64,000 bases of DNA from an uncultured Clostridia bacterium (GTDB lineage: Bacteria; Bacillota; Clostridia; Oscillospirales; Ruminococcaceae), in the NCBI GenBank assembly GCA_944382905.1, contig CALWNU010000027.1, positions 1-64,000 of the forward strand, in the 5' to 3' direction. Below are positions 25,617-34,460 of this stretch, piece by piece. A program made the position numbers and the translations under genes. The notes beneath the pieces are model-generated. The model was not told the DNA's origin and made no database searches. It saw nothing but the letters and a program-made list of their open reading frames with translations. The first letter of the stretch is position 1. Each line of letters begins with the position of its first letter.

Positions 25617-26735
25617 ATGCGCATTCAAAAAATCGTCTCCTGCTTTTTGCTGCTGCTGTTTTTTGTCCCCGCCGCCGCTTTTGGCTTGACCGGCTCCTGG
25701 GACGCCCTTTTCTGGCCCAAGGGCGAGGACCTGCTGGATGGCAGCGCCGCCGGGCAGATCGAAGAATCCCTGGTCGCCGCGTTTCCAGGACGGGACTGGC
25801 TTTGCGGCGGGACTGCCGCGCTGCAAACCGCATTGGGTCAAAACCAGTATAATAACTGCTTTTACAGCGAAAACGGCATCATCCGCAACCTCCCGGACGC
25901 AGACGAGCAGATTACGGCGCAAAATTTGCAGGCCCTGCAGCAATACGCCGCCAGCACCCGCTCCCCTTGTTACTTTCTGCTGTGCCCCACTGCCGCCGCC
26001 ATCGAACAAAACCAGATCCCCAGCCTGGCGCTGGAGCTTCTGTTCAACCAAAAGCAGTATATCCAGCGCTGCTACAGCAGCCTGTCCTCCCTGGTTTATA
26101 CCATCGACGGATACAATAGCTTATTTTCACACCAATCTGAGTACCTGTTCTACCGGACCGATTCCCGCCTTACCGCGCTGGGCTGCTATCATCTGTACGT
26201 CAGCGCCGGCGCCAAACTGGGGTATTCCGCCCGTTCCATGGATTATTTTTCTATTTCCCACCCTGTCCACGATTTTGTGGGGAACGTGGCTTCCCTGGTT
26301 CCGTACGTATCGGTGCAGCCTGATTTGATTTCCCTGTTTCATTATCAAAAGCACAACTGGACCATCTGGCTGCAGCCCGATCCCGGCACCAATGAGGAAA
26401 AAATCCGCCTGTACGATTTGTCCCAGCTGGAAAGCGACGATCCGCTGCGGGTATACCTGGGACCGGACTGCGGCGTCACCGACCTGCTGATCCCCGACAC
26501 TCCTTATGACGGGACCCTACTGGTCTTTACCGACGGCAGCTGCGACGCCCTTTTCCCCCTGATGGCCCTTCACTACCAGCAGGTACGGGTGGTGGATCTG
26601 AACACAGCCACCCCGGCCCAGCTGTCCCAAATCGATCCCGACTGCTTCGATCAGGTGCTGTTCGCCTTTTCGGTAGAGCACTTCGGATACGATAGTTTCG
26701 TCAGCGACGCATTGGGCGCAGGCCCCCTCTCCTGA
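25617..26735 (+). CDS. DHHW-family (AlgJ/AlgX-like) secreted protein with degenerate active site
   Basis: A 372-residue protein with a signal peptide or anchor (residues 1-22) followed by an SGNH-like extracytoplasmic fold of the DHHW family. The family hallmark 'TDHHWT.lGay' is recognisable only as TDSRLTALGCYHLY, so the His-His-Trp is gone, and the expected 'GDSY' nucleophile strand reads FTDGSCDALFPL. Partners of this type accept acyl groups from MBOAT proteins and load them onto polysaccharide. Here both partners look degenerate in parallel. Start follows AAAAGGAGG. Ends at a bidirectional terminator. Confidence 0.75.
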   Translation: MRIQKIVSCFLLLLFFVPAAAFGLTGSWDALFWPKGEDLLDGSAAGQIEESLVAAFPGRDWLCGGTAALQTALGQNQYNNCFYSENGIIRNLPDADEQITAQNLQALQQYAASTRSPCYFLLCPTAAAIEQNQIPSLALELLFNQKQYIQRCYSSLSSLVYTIDGYNSLFSHQSEYLFYRTDSRLTALGCYHLYVSAGAKLGYSARSMDYFSISHPVHDFVGNVASLVPYVSVQPDLISLFHYQKHNWTIWLQPDPGTNEEKIRLYDLSQLESDDPLRVYLGPDCGVTDLLIPDTPYDGTLLVFTDGSCDALFPLMALHYQQVRVVDLNTATPAQLSQIDPDCFDQVLFAFSVEHFGYDSFVSDALGAGPLS

Positions 26736-26750
26736 CCCCCTTTTGGGAAA

Positions 26751-26786
26751 AAAGAAGCCCGGCGCCAAAAAGGCGCCGGGCTTTTT
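26751..26786. terminator. Bidirectional terminator
   Basis: GCCCGGCGCC/GGCGCCGGGC, a 10-bp perfect stem with a five-A loop, T-run on the plus side and a U-rich tract on the minus side, between convergent genes. Confidence 0.92.
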
Positions 26787-26792
26787 CGCAGG

Positions 26793-28148
26793 CTAATTTT
26801 TCAAACTTTGCAGCGGCGCCGGAATCCGGCCGCCGCGTCGGATAAATTTGGCGGGGCTCACCTGGTTCACCGGCATGACCGGACCGCTGCCCAGCAGGCC
26901 ACCAAAGGAAAGCTCCTCCCCTTCTTTTTTGCCGATGGCCGGGATAATCCGCACCGCCGTCGTCTTGGAGTTGACCATACCGATGGCCGCCTCGTCCGCA
27001 ATGATCGCGGCGATGACCTCCGCCGGCGTGTCCCCGGGACAGACGATCATGTCCAGCCCCACCGAACAAACGGCGGTCATCGCTTCCAGCTTCTCCAGCT
27101 TTAGACAACCGGTGCGGGCGGCGGCGATCATGCCCGCATCTTCCGACACGGGGATGAAGGCGCCAGACAAGCCGCCCACATGGGACGATGCCATCACCCC
27201 GCCTTTTTTCACCGCGTCGTTTAGCAGCGCCAGCGCCGCCGTCGTCCCGTAGCAGCCGCACTGCTCCAGCCCCATCGCTTCCAGGATATGGGCCACCGAA
27301 TCCCCTACCGCCGGCGTCGGCGCCAAGGACAGGTCTACAATCCCAAACGGCACGCCCAGCCGCCGGGATGCTTCCGATCCCACCAGCTGGCCCATCCGCG
27401 TGATCTTGAACGCCGTCTTTTTGATGATGTCCGCCACATCCGTCAAATTTCCATCAGGGCATTTGGCCACCGCCGCCCGAACCACGCCCGGCCCGGATAC
27501 CCCTACGTTGATGACGCATTCCGGCTCTCCCGGCCCGTGGAACGCGCCCGCCATGAAAGGGTTGTCCTCCGGCGCGTTGCAGAATACCACCAGTTTGGCC
27601 GCGCCGATGCAGTCCCGGTCGGCCGTCAGGCGGGCGGCTTCACAAACGGTTTTGCCCATGACCCCCACCGCGTCCATATTGATCCCTGTTTTCGTGGAAC
27701 CAATATTCACCGAAGAGCAGACAAATTCCGTCTGGGCCAGCGCCTGGGGGATGGATTCCATCAGTTCCCGGTCGCCGGCGGCAAAGCCCTTATGCACCAG
27801 CGCGGAGTAGCCGCCGATAAAATTGACCCCCACGGCTTTGGCCGCCCTGTCCAGAGTCAGAGCATACTTCACCGGGTCCCCGCCGGACGCCGCCACCAGC
27901 ATGGCGATGGGGGTGACCGCAATGCGTTTGTTGATGATCGGTATCCCGTATTCCGCCTCGATCTGTTCGCCCACCTGCACCAGATCTTTGGCATAGGCGG
28001 TGATCTTTTGATAGACCTTCTCGCAGGACCGGTCAATATCCGGATCGCAGCAGGACAACAGGGAAATACCCATGGTAATCGTCCGGATGTCCAGATGCTC
28101 CTCTTCGATCATCTGCACCGTTTCCATAATGTCTTTCATATTCATCAT
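26793..28148 (-). CDS. UPF0210 (PFL-family) protein
   Basis: A 451-residue cytoplasmic protein of the UPF0210/DUF711 family, of normal family length. Characteristic stretches are [14 protein letters not shown] at the start, [31 protein letters not shown] and a late [12 protein letters not shown]. The fold is related to glycyl-radical (PFL) enzymes, but the reaction is unknown. The start at 28148 matches the family N-terminus and follows GGGGG by eight bases. It forms an operon with the ACT protein 13 bases upstream, the conserved pairing seen across Firmicutes. Confidence 0.92.
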   Translation of the reverse strand: MMNMKDIMETVQMIEEEHLDIRTITMGISLLSCCDPDIDRSCEKVYQKITAYAKDLVQVGEQIEAEYGIPIINKRIAVTPIAMLVAASGGDPVKYALTLDRAAKAVGVNFIGGYSALVHKGFAAGDRELMESIPQALAQTEFVCSSVNIGSTKTGINMDAVGVMGKTVCEAARLTADRDCIGAAKLVVFCNAPEDNPFMAGAFHGPGEPECVINVGVSGPGVVRAAVAKCPDGNLTDVADIIKKTAFKITRMGQLVGSEASRRLGVPFGIVDLSLAPTPAVGDSVAHILEAMGLEQCGCYGTTAALALLNDAVKKGGVMASSHVGGLSGAFIPVSEDAGMIAAARTGCLKLEKLEAMTAVCSVGLDMIVCPGDTPAEVIAAIIADEAAIGMVNSKTTAVRIIPAIGKKEGEELSFGGLLGSGPVMPVNQVSPAKFIRRGGRIPAPLQSLKN

Positions 28149-28161
28149 GGCCGTGTCCCCC

Positions 28162-28431
28162 TTAAATCCGATGCATGGAAAGGAAGATGTCCTCATGCAT
28201 CACATGGATCTTGAGATTCTTCTGCTCTCCCAGCTGGTTCATCGAGTCGGACAGCCCCTGGATCCCACCGGACAGATGGTCGATGTTCACCAACATCACC
28301 ATCACAAACATCTCCTGCAGGACCGATTGGGTCACTTCGATGACGTTGGCATGATGCGCCGCGCAGACCTGGCTAACCGCCGCCAGGATCCCCACCTGAT
28401 CTTGCCCTACTACCGTAATGATTGCCCTCAT
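28162..28431 (-). CDS. ACT-domain protein (UPF0237)
   Basis: An 89-residue single ACT domain, beginning [20 protein letters not shown] as in the UPF0237 family; ACT domains bind amino acids or other small ligands and usually act as sensors. The ATG at 28431 is chosen over an in-frame GTG at 28437 because AAAGGAG lies nine bases away and the family starts there. It is the first gene of the pair with UPF0210, suggesting the ACT protein gates its partner (inference). Confidence 0.9.
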   Translation of the reverse strand: MRAIITVVGQDQVGILAAVSQVCAAHHANVIEVTQSVLQEMFVMVMLVNIDHLSGGIQGLSDSMNQLGEQKNLKIHVMHEDIFLSMHRI

Positions 28432-28510
28432 TTTCACATTCTCCTTTATGATAAATTGTCCTCATATCAAGGACATTTTTCCGAAATTGTTCTTAAAACG
28501 AGTATATAAG

Positions 28511-28538
28511 AGGGCGAACGGACTGGTTCGCCCTTTTG
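28511..28538. terminator. Hairpin between the amidotransferase and ACT genes
   Basis: AGGGCGAAC (28511-28519) pairs with GTTCGCCCT (about 28526-28534). A short T-run follows on the plus strand; on the minus strand the stem is followed by CUUAUAUA. It probably ends the amidotransferase transcript imperfectly. Confidence 0.5.
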
Positions 28539-28569
28539 TGTGTCTCTGACGCACAGATTGTTGTTCCAG

Positions 28570-29286
28570 TTACCGGCAGCTGTCCACCAACCAGCGGAAC
28601 AGATTGACGAAATCTGCAAAGCGCTGCGCCATGTTTTCCGGATGGAACTGGACGCACAGGATCTTCTTCTCTTTGCACTCGATCGCTTCCACAATGCCGT
28701 CGGCTGCGGTACCGGTCACCACAAAACCAGGCGCGATGTCTTTTACCGCCTGGTGATGGAAGGAGTTGGTCATAATCTTATCCGCCCCCATCCGTTCCCG
28801 GATGATGCTTCCTTCCGCCAGCGTGACCCAATGGAACGGCTCGTCCCTGGCTTCCATACTGCCGCGGTGGGCCTGGGTGGTCTGGGTCTGGCCATGGATA
28901 TCCTGGATCATGTTGCCGCCGTAGAGCACATTGATGACCTGCATGCCGCGGCAGATGCCCAGCACCGGTTTTTTCGCCGCCACGCAGCGTTTTACCATCT
29001 GCATTTCAAAAATATCCTGGTTCATATCGAAAAATTCCATCCACCGGGAGGGTTCTTCCCCATACATCTGCGGCGCCACATCGAAGCCGCCAGGGCAGAG
29101 GTACCCGTCGATGGCGTCCACATACGCCGCGATCATCTCCTGATCGGTGGTAACTGGCGTGACCATAGGGCATCCCCCCGCCATCTGGACCGATTTGACA
29201 TAATCCCCGCCAATCGTAAAGGAACCCCGCGGGCCCGCTTTTTTGGAAAAGCTTCCCGTAATGCCGATTACTGGTTTCTCACTCAT
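28570..29286 (-). CDS. Class-I glutamine amidotransferase-like hydrolase (peptidase C26, PuuD type)
   Basis: A 238-residue enzyme of the gamma-glutamyl-gamma-aminobutyrate hydrolase family. The nucleophile Cys is in LGICRGMQVINV, and the His-x-Glu pair in VQFHPENMA; the oxyanion region YLCPGGFDV is also present. It would cleave gamma-glutamyl amide bonds in the cytoplasm; the exact gamma-glutamyl substrate is unknown and no putrescine pathway genes are near. The start follows GGAAGGAAG. Divergent from the PHP phosphatase gene. Confidence 0.9.
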   Translation of the reverse strand: MSEKPVIGITGSFSKKAGPRGSFTIGGDYVKSVQMAGGCPMVTPVTTDQEMIAAYVDAIDGYLCPGGFDVAPQMYGEEPSRWMEFFDMNQDIFEMQMVKRCVAAKKPVLGICRGMQVINVLYGGNMIQDIHGQTQTTQAHRGSMEARDEPFHWVTLAEGSIIRERMGADKIMTNSFHHQAVKDIAPGFVVTGTAADGIVEAIECKEKKILCVQFHPENMAQRFADFVNLFRWLVDSCR

Positions 29287-29345
29287 ACCAGACTTCCTTC
29301 CCTTCCGGTCAAAATTGCCCTTGCCGCGGGGCATTGTTTGCAAAC

Positions 29346-29374
29346 AGTATACCATACCCGCCGGGGGCTTTCAA
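29346..29374 (-). promoter_or_regulatory. Promoter of the C26 amidotransferase gene
   Basis: Minus strand TTGAAA (29369-29374), 17 bases, TATACT (29346-29351) with TGG extension. Confidence 0.75.
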
Positions 29375-29438
29375 TCCATTTTTTGTGCAAAGCCCCAGGA
29401 ATTCCTGCAAAAAAACGAGAAAATCTGTGACGGAGCGT

Positions 29439-29467
29439 TGTCGAGCCCGCCGCAGATGTGCTATACT
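29439..29467 (+). promoter_or_regulatory. Promoter of the PHP phosphatase gene
   Basis: TTGTCG (29439-29444), 17 bases, TATACT (29462-29467) with TGC extension; 35 bases before the start codon. Confidence 0.75.
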
Positions 29468-29501
29468 GTTGTTATTCTCCCAAGGGAAGGAAGCACTCCT
29501 G

Positions 29502-30311
29502 ATGTATTTGAATATTTTTGACAGCCATACCCACAGCGATACGTCCTGGGACGCGGAACATTCCATCACCTTTTTGTGCGAAACCGCGGTGAAAAAGGGC
29601 ATCCTGGGATTCGCCATCACAGACCACTGCGAGATCAACGAATATGAATCTCGGGACATCGAGGCCCGCATTATGCAGGGGCATTTTGAAATGCTCAAAG
29701 CCCGGGCCGCCTTTGGCAAAAGCATTATGCTTTCCTATGGAATCGAATTGGGGCAGATGAATTATGATCTGAACCTGACGCGGCATGTGCTGGCGATGAA
29801 ACCGTACGATTTTGTGCTGGGCTCGCTTCATTGCATCCGCGGGGACCAGGATTTTTATTATATGGACTTTCAGGGCACAGACCCCTATGCGCTGCTGGAG
29901 GAATATTACAAAGAGCTTTACGAGATTGCCAAGCTCAACCTGTTCGACAGCATGGCGCATATTTCCTATCCCATCCGGTATATGAACGGGAAGTGCGGGC
30001 TGGGGGTGGATTTGTCCCGGATGGACGATCTCATCGACCTGACGCTGCGCACCCTGGCCCAAAACGGCAAGGCGCTGGAAATCAACACCTCCGGCCTGCG
30101 CGGCCCCATTGGGGAAACCTCCCCGACGCTCAAATATGTCAAACGGTTCCGGGAACTGGGGGGAGAATACCTCACCCTGGGGTCCGACGCCCACGCGGCG
30201 GAGGAACTGGGCGAAGGAATCCAGGAGACTATGGCCATGGCCAGCCAGGCGGGATTCCAGTACTTTACGTTTTATAAAAAACGGCAGCCCCGGCTGCTTC
30301 AAATCTACTAG
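29502..30311 (+). CDS. Histidinol-phosphatase-like PHP-domain phosphoesterase (HisJ family)
   Basis: A 269-residue PHP-fold metalloenzyme. Metal ligands are visible in FDSHTHSDTS, AITDHCEINEY, LGSLHCIRG, MAHISYP and LGSDAHAAEE, in family order, and length equals that of HisJ/HisK histidinol-phosphatases. It could perform the histidinol-phosphate step of histidine synthesis, but no other his genes are near and PHP enzymes of this type can act on other phosphate esters. Starts behind GGGAAGGAAG. Followed 12 bases later by the Lrp-type regulator, probably in one transcript. Confidence 0.85.
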   Translation: MYLNIFDSHTHSDTSWDAEHSITFLCETAVKKGILGFAITDHCEINEYESRDIEARIMQGHFEMLKARAAFGKSIMLSYGIELGQMNYDLNLTRHVLAMKPYDFVLGSLHCIRGDQDFYYMDFQGTDPYALLEEYYKELYEIAKLNLFDSMAHISYPIRYMNGKCGLGVDLSRMDDLIDLTLRTLAQNGKALEINTSGLRGPIGETSPTLKYVKRFRELGGEYLTLGSDAHAAEELGEGIQETMAMASQAGFQYFTFYKKRQPRLLQIY

Positions 30312-30323
30312 GAGGAATGGTTT

Positions 30324-30803
30324 ATGGATCGACTGCTTTCTTTATTGCAGGCCAACGCGCGGCTGACCAATCAGCAGCTGGCCGTTATGTTGGGGCGGGA
30401 GGAAAAGGATGTGGAAGCCGCTATCGCGGCATATGAAAAAGCGGGCGTAATCCGCGGATACCAGGCGGTCATCGACTGGGACAAAACCGATTCCCCCACC
30501 GTTTTTGCCCGCATTGAAATCAAAGTCACCCCCAAAAAGGATTTTGGCTTTGAGGAAATTGCCCGCACCATCATGGATCTGGAGCAGGTGCAATCTGTCA
30601 GCTTGATGAGCGGCGGCTACGATCTGGCTGTCACCGTTTCGGGAAAGACCTTCCGGGATATCGCCTTGTTTGTGGCCCATCGGCTGTCCCCCATCGAATC
30701 GGTCAATTCCACCGCAACCCATTTTATTTTGAAAAAATACAAAGAGCGGGGCATCGTGTTGGAAGAGGAGGTCCCGGACGAGAGGAGAATGACGCTGCTG
30801 TGA
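30324..30803 (+). CDS. Lrp/AsnC family transcriptional regulator
   Basis: A 159-residue regulator with an N-terminal helix-turn-helix (about 1-60, LLQANARLTNQQLAVMLG) and a C-terminal RAM/ACT-like ligand domain (about 70-150, including SLMSGGYDLAVTVSG). Lrp/AsnC proteins sense amino acids and assemble into octamers. Its stop overlaps the start of an aminotransferase gene by GTGA, so it very likely regulates that gene in response to an amino acid. The AGGAGG site is eight bases before the ATG. Confidence 0.92.
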   Translation: MDRLLSLLQANARLTNQQLAVMLGREEKDVEAAIAAYEKAGVIRGYQAVIDWDKTDSPTVFARIEIKVTPKKDFGFEEIARTIMDLEQVQSVSLMSGGYDLAVTVSGKTFRDIALFVAHRLSPIESVNSTATHFILKKYKERGIVLEEEVPDERRMTLL

Positions 30804-31981
30804 TCGATTATGATAAAGTGCTGTCCCAGCGGGCCGTCGCCATCCGCCCTTCGGGCATTCGCCGGTTTTTTGACATCGCTGCGGAGATGGAAGGGGTCAT
30901 TTCGCTGGGGGTGGGCGAACCGGACTTTAAAACGCCCTGGAGCATCCGCCACGCCGGCGCGGAATCGCTGGAAAAAGGGCGGACCTGGTATACCGCCAAC
31001 GCTGGGCTTGCTCCGCTGCGGACAGAAATTTCCAATTATCTGCAGCGCCGGTTTGCCCTGTCCTATGACCCGGACAAGGAAATCCTCGTTACCGTCGGCG
31101 GATCTGAAGCCATCGACATCTGCATTCGCGCGCTGATCGATCCCGGGGACGAAATTTTGCTGCCTGAGCCGTGTTTCGTGGCATACTCCCCCATCGGCGC
31201 CTTGGCCGACGCGAAGGTCATTCCCATCTCCACCCGGGCGGAAGACGGGTTCCGCCTGACCGCCCAGCAGCTGCGGGAACATCTAACCCCGCGGACTAAG
31301 CTGCTGGTCCTGCCGTTCCCCAATAACCCCACCGGCGCCGTCATGCGCCGGGAGCACCTGGAAGAGATCGCTGCGGTGCTGCGGGGAACAGACGTGATGG
31401 TTTTGTCGGATGAAATCTATGCCGAACTGACCTATGGCCCCCAGCGGCACGTCTCCATTGCCGAGATCGACGGGATGAAGGAACGCACCGTGGTAGTAAA
31501 TGGCTTTTCCAAAGCCTATGCCATGACCGGATGGCGGCTGGGCTACGCCGCCGGTCCGGCCCCGATCATCAGCCAGATGACGAAAATCCACCAGTTCGCC
31601 ATTATGTGCGCGCCTACTACCAGCCAATACGCGGCGGTGGAGGCCCTGCGCCACTGCGACGACGAAATTGAGGCGATGGCGGTCCAGTATGATATGCGTC
31701 GCCGGCTTTTGGTGGATACCCTAAACCAGATAGGACTTTCCTGCTTTTCGCCGGAAGGGACGTTCTATGTCTTCCCCAGCATCCAGTCCACCGGCCTCAG
31801 CTCCGCCGAGTTCTGCGAGCGGCTGTTGTACGCCCAGAAGGTGGCGGTGATCCCCGGCGACGCATTCGGCGCTTCCGGCGAGGGGTTTGTCCGGATTTCC
31901 TATTCCTATTCCGTAGACCATCTGCTGGAAGCCACGCGCCGGATTCAGACATTTCTGGAGCAACTGAAAAACGAATCCTGA
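30800..31981 (+). CDS. PLP-dependent class I/II aminotransferase
   Basis: A 393-residue fold-type I aminotransferase. Features in order: substrate-binding GVGEPDFKTP, the Asn in PNNPTGAV, the Asp-x-x-Tyr of LSDEIYAELTY, the PLP lysine in VNGFSKAYAMTGWRLGY, and the substrate Arg in EGFVRISYS. It resembles the aromatic/aspartate (AspC/PatA) group. GTG start, overlapping the Lrp gene. An intrinsic terminator follows at 31988. The amino donor and acceptor cannot be told from sequence. Confidence 0.93.
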   Translation: MIDYDKVLSQRAVAIRPSGIRRFFDIAAEMEGVISLGVGEPDFKTPWSIRHAGAESLEKGRTWYTANAGLAPLRTEISNYLQRRFALSYDPDKEILVTVGGSEAIDICIRALIDPGDEILLPEPCFVAYSPIGALADAKVIPISTRAEDGFRLTAQQLREHLTPRTKLLVLPFPNNPTGAVMRREHLEEIAAVLRGTDVMVLSDEIYAELTYGPQRHVSIAEIDGMKERTVVVNGFSKAYAMTGWRLGYAAGPAPIISQMTKIHQFAIMCAPTTSQYAAVEALRHCDDEIEAMAVQYDMRRRLLVDTLNQIGLSCFSPEGTFYVFPSIQSTGLSSAEFCERLLYAQKVAVIPGDAFGASGEGFVRISYSYSVDHLLEATRRIQTFLEQLKNES

Positions 31982-31987
31982 CCAACG

Positions 31988-32018
31988 CAGCCGGGCGCAG
32001 GCCGTCCGGCTGTTTTTT
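31988..32018 (+). terminator. Terminator of the lrp-aminotransferase operon
   Basis: CAGCCGG (31988-31994) pairs with CCGGCTG (32006-32012), followed by six T. Confidence 0.75.
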
Positions 32019-32042
32019 CCGCTGCAAAGGAGGGATTGTTGT

Positions 32043-33182
32043 TTGCCGCAGGTCAGCATACAAAAAACCGATTCTTACGATCCGGCATGTGTAGAAGCCG
32101 CCGTCCGGGCCCACTTTCAAGCGCTGGGCCTGGCCCAACGGATCCGGCCGGACATGAAAATCGCCATCAAACCCAACTTGATTATGAAACGCCGGCCGGA
32201 AGACGCCGTCACCACCCACCCGGCGGTGGTGGAGGCCGTCATCCGCCAGCTCCAGGCGCTTGGGGCGCGGGAAATCGTCATCGCCGAAAGTCCCGGCGGC
32301 CCCTACACCGCGTCGCTGCTGCGCAGCCTGTACGAAACCTGCGGTATGGCCGAAGTGGCGCGCCGCACCGGGGTCGCGCTCAATCTGGATACGAGCAGCC
32401 GCCAGGTTGCCGGGACGGGGGAGGTGACCCGCCAGTTCACCATCCTCACCCCCATCGCCGACGCGGACCTGGTGCTAAACCTGTGCAAGCTCAAGACCCA
32501 CTGCATGACGGTGCTCAGTGGCGCGGTAAAAAACCTGTTCGGCTGCGTGCCCGGGCTGATGAAACCGGAGCTGCACATGCGCTATCCCCAGAAGGAGGAT
32601 TTTTGCCGGATGCTGCTGGACCTGTCCGCCGCGCTGCCGCCGGTCATCAGCCTGGTGGATGCAGTGGACGCCATGGAAGGGGATGGGCCTACCGGCGGGA
32701 AGAAAAAGCATGTGGGCCTGACGCTGTGCTCCGCCGACCGCTACGCCCTGGACCTGGTCAACGCCGCAGTGGTGGGAATCGACCCGCAGGAGATTTTGAC
32801 GGTACGCCAATCCATCGAGCGTGGCCTTTGCCCTGCCGACTTGGAACAGATCACCCTGCTGGGCGACCGGGACGCTCTGACCCAGGCAGGTCCCTTTTTG
32901 CGCCCGCGGTCCAAACAGGCGGATTTTTCCTCCCAGTTCCCGGCGCTACTGCGCCCGCTGGCCCAAAAAGCCGCCCGGTGGATCCAGCCGCGCCCGCGGA
33001 TTCGCCGCAGGGATTGCATCGGCTGCGGGAAATGCGCGCAAAGCTGCCCGGCGCATACCATCCGCATCCAGCAGCACAAAGCGGTGATTTCCTATGAAAA
33101 CTGCATCCACTGCTTCTGCTGCCATGAAATGTGCCCGGAGCAGGCGGTGGAGATCCGGCGGCTGGGCGTGTTCGACCTGTGA
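32043..33182 (+). CDS. DUF362 protein with a C-terminal 2[4Fe-4S] ferredoxin domain
   Basis: A 379-residue cytoplasmic protein. The N-terminal DUF362 domain (about 1-300) begins with the family motif KIAIKPNLI and contains LNLCKLKTHCMTVLSGAVKN; the C-terminal end has two cluster motifs, CIGCGKCAQSCP and CIHCFCCHEMCP. Such proteins are common in anaerobes and are thought to be oxidoreductases or electron carriers of unknown partner. TTG start, eight bases after AAAGGAGGG. It follows the aminotransferase terminator, so it may depend on read-through or an unseen promoter. Confidence 0.9.
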   Translation: MPQVSIQKTDSYDPACVEAAVRAHFQALGLAQRIRPDMKIAIKPNLIMKRRPEDAVTTHPAVVEAVIRQLQALGAREIVIAESPGGPYTASLLRSLYETCGMAEVARRTGVALNLDTSSRQVAGTGEVTRQFTILTPIADADLVLNLCKLKTHCMTVLSGAVKNLFGCVPGLMKPELHMRYPQKEDFCRMLLDLSAALPPVISLVDAVDAMEGDGPTGGKKKHVGLTLCSADRYALDLVNAAVVGIDPQEILTVRQSIERGLCPADLEQITLLGDRDALTQAGPFLRPRSKQADFSSQFPALLRPLAQKAARWIQPRPRIRRRDCIGCGKCAQSCPAHTIRIQQHKAVISYENCIHCFCCHEMCPEQAVEIRRLGVFDL

Positions 33183-33250
33183 CGGAGGCGGTTGGGACGC
33201 CCCAGGCAAAAGTCCTGAATCCATTGGGCCTTTTCCGCGAAAAATTTGAC

Positions 33251-33300
33251 AAAAACGCCGATTCTTTTCCACTTGATGGCAAAAGGATGGCGTTTTTCTT
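33251..33300 (+). terminator. Terminator of the DUF362 gene
   Basis: AAAAACGCC (33251-33259) pairs with GGCGTTTTT (33289-33297); the interior can extend the stem (CTTTTCC with AAAAGGA). Its T-run touches the -35 of the next promoter. Confidence 0.75.
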
Positions 33301-33327
33301 GTGTTACCGGGCCCGCATTGGTATAAT
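33299..33327 (+). promoter_or_regulatory. Promoter of the PTS IIC-like gene
   Basis: TTGTGT (33299-33304), 17 bases, TATAAT (33322-33327) with TGG extension. Confidence 0.75.
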
Positions 33328-33362
33328 ATTTTCAAAAAAACGGAAAAAGAGGTGTTCCCGAG

Positions 33363-34385
33363 TTGGAAGCAAAGCAAAGCAAACCGATAAAAGCCTTTTG
33401 GAAAAATGCGTTCCAGCGCTATTTTATTGACGCCATGGGCGCCATGGCCCTGGGGCTGTTCTCCTCTTTGATTATTGGGCTGATCCTTTCCCAGCTGAGC
33501 AAGTTCTCCTTCCTCGCCTTTTTGGCCCCCTATGCGGAAATGGTCAGCGCGTCCTCCCCGGTGGTAGGCGCCGCCATCGGCGTGGCCATCGCCCACGGGC
33601 TGAAGGCCAAACCGCTGGTGCTGTTCTCCTGCGCCATCTCCGGCGCCTACGGTTACGCGGTAGGCGGCCCGGTGGGCGCCTACATCGGCGCGGTGTTCGG
33701 CGCGGAAATCGGCGGACTGGTGGCGGGCAAGACCAAAGTCGATATCATCGTCAGCCCCATTGTCACCATCGTCAGCGGCTGTGCGGTGGCGCAGCTGGTG
33801 GGTCCGGGCATCCAGGCCCTGATGAACGGGCTGGGCGCCATCATCAATTCCGCCACCCAGCTGACCCCGTTGCCTATGGGCATCCTGGTCTCGGTGATTG
33901 TGGGCATGGTGCTCACCGCCCCCATCAGCTCTGCTGCCCTTTGTATCATGCTGGACCTCAATGGGCTGTCCGCGGGGGCGGCGGTGGTGGGATGCTGCTG
34001 CCAGATGGTGGGCTTTGCCGTCGCCAGCTTCCGGGAAAACGGCTGGGGCGGTTTGATCAGCCAGGGCATCGGCACGTCCATGCTCCAGTTCCCCAACATT
34101 ATGCGCCATCCGCAGATCTGGATCGCGCCCACCCTGGCGTCCGCGGTGCTGGGCCCGGTTTCCACCTGCGTGTTCCAGATGACCAATACCGCTTCCGGCG
34201 CGGGGATGGGCACCAGCGGGCTGGTCGGGCAGTTCGGCGCGTTTGCGGCGATGGGCGGCAGCTTGCAGGTTTGGATCCAGGTGCTTTTGATGCATTTTCT
34301 ATTCCCTGCGGTGCTGAGCTTTTTGTTTGATCTTGCCCTGCGCAAAATCGGCTGGGTAAAAGAAGGGTACATGAAAATCGGCTGA
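33363..34385 (+). CDS. PTS EIIC-like membrane protein (PTS_EIIC_2 family)
   Basis: A 340-residue membrane protein with about eight to nine helices of the PTS_EIIC_2 type (for example LGLFSSLIIGLILSQLS, SPVVGAAIGVAIAHGL, GGPVGAYIGAVFGAEIGG). No EIIA, EIIB or HPr domain is fused or adjacent, so it is an orphan permease-like protein; members of this family are often encoded alone and their cargo is unknown. TTG start, preceded by GAGGTG. It stands alone between promoter and the nitroreductase gene 75 bases later. Confidence 0.82.
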   Translation: MEAKQSKPIKAFWKNAFQRYFIDAMGAMALGLFSSLIIGLILSQLSKFSFLAFLAPYAEMVSASSPVVGAAIGVAIAHGLKAKPLVLFSCAISGAYGYAVGGPVGAYIGAVFGAEIGGLVAGKTKVDIIVSPIVTIVSGCAVAQLVGPGIQALMNGLGAIINSATQLTPLPMGILVSVIVGMVLTAPISSAALCIMLDLNGLSAGAAVVGCCCQMVGFAVASFRENGWGGLISQGIGTSMLQFPNIMRHPQIWIAPTLASAVLGPVSTCVFQMTNTASGAGMGTSGLVGQFGAFAAMGGSLQVWIQVLLMHFLFPAVLSFLFDLALRKIGWVKEGYMKIG

Positions 34386-34460
34386 CCCGGCGCAAACAGC
34401 CTTTGCTTGTAAAGCAAAAAAGCGCCGCAACTGGCAGCCATGTTCAAAGGAGGATTTGTT

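Noticed and set aside
32946..34295. 449-codon His/Asp-rich antisense frame opposite the PTS IIC-like gene
   Set aside because: Low-complexity shadow of a membrane protein gene read in reverse.
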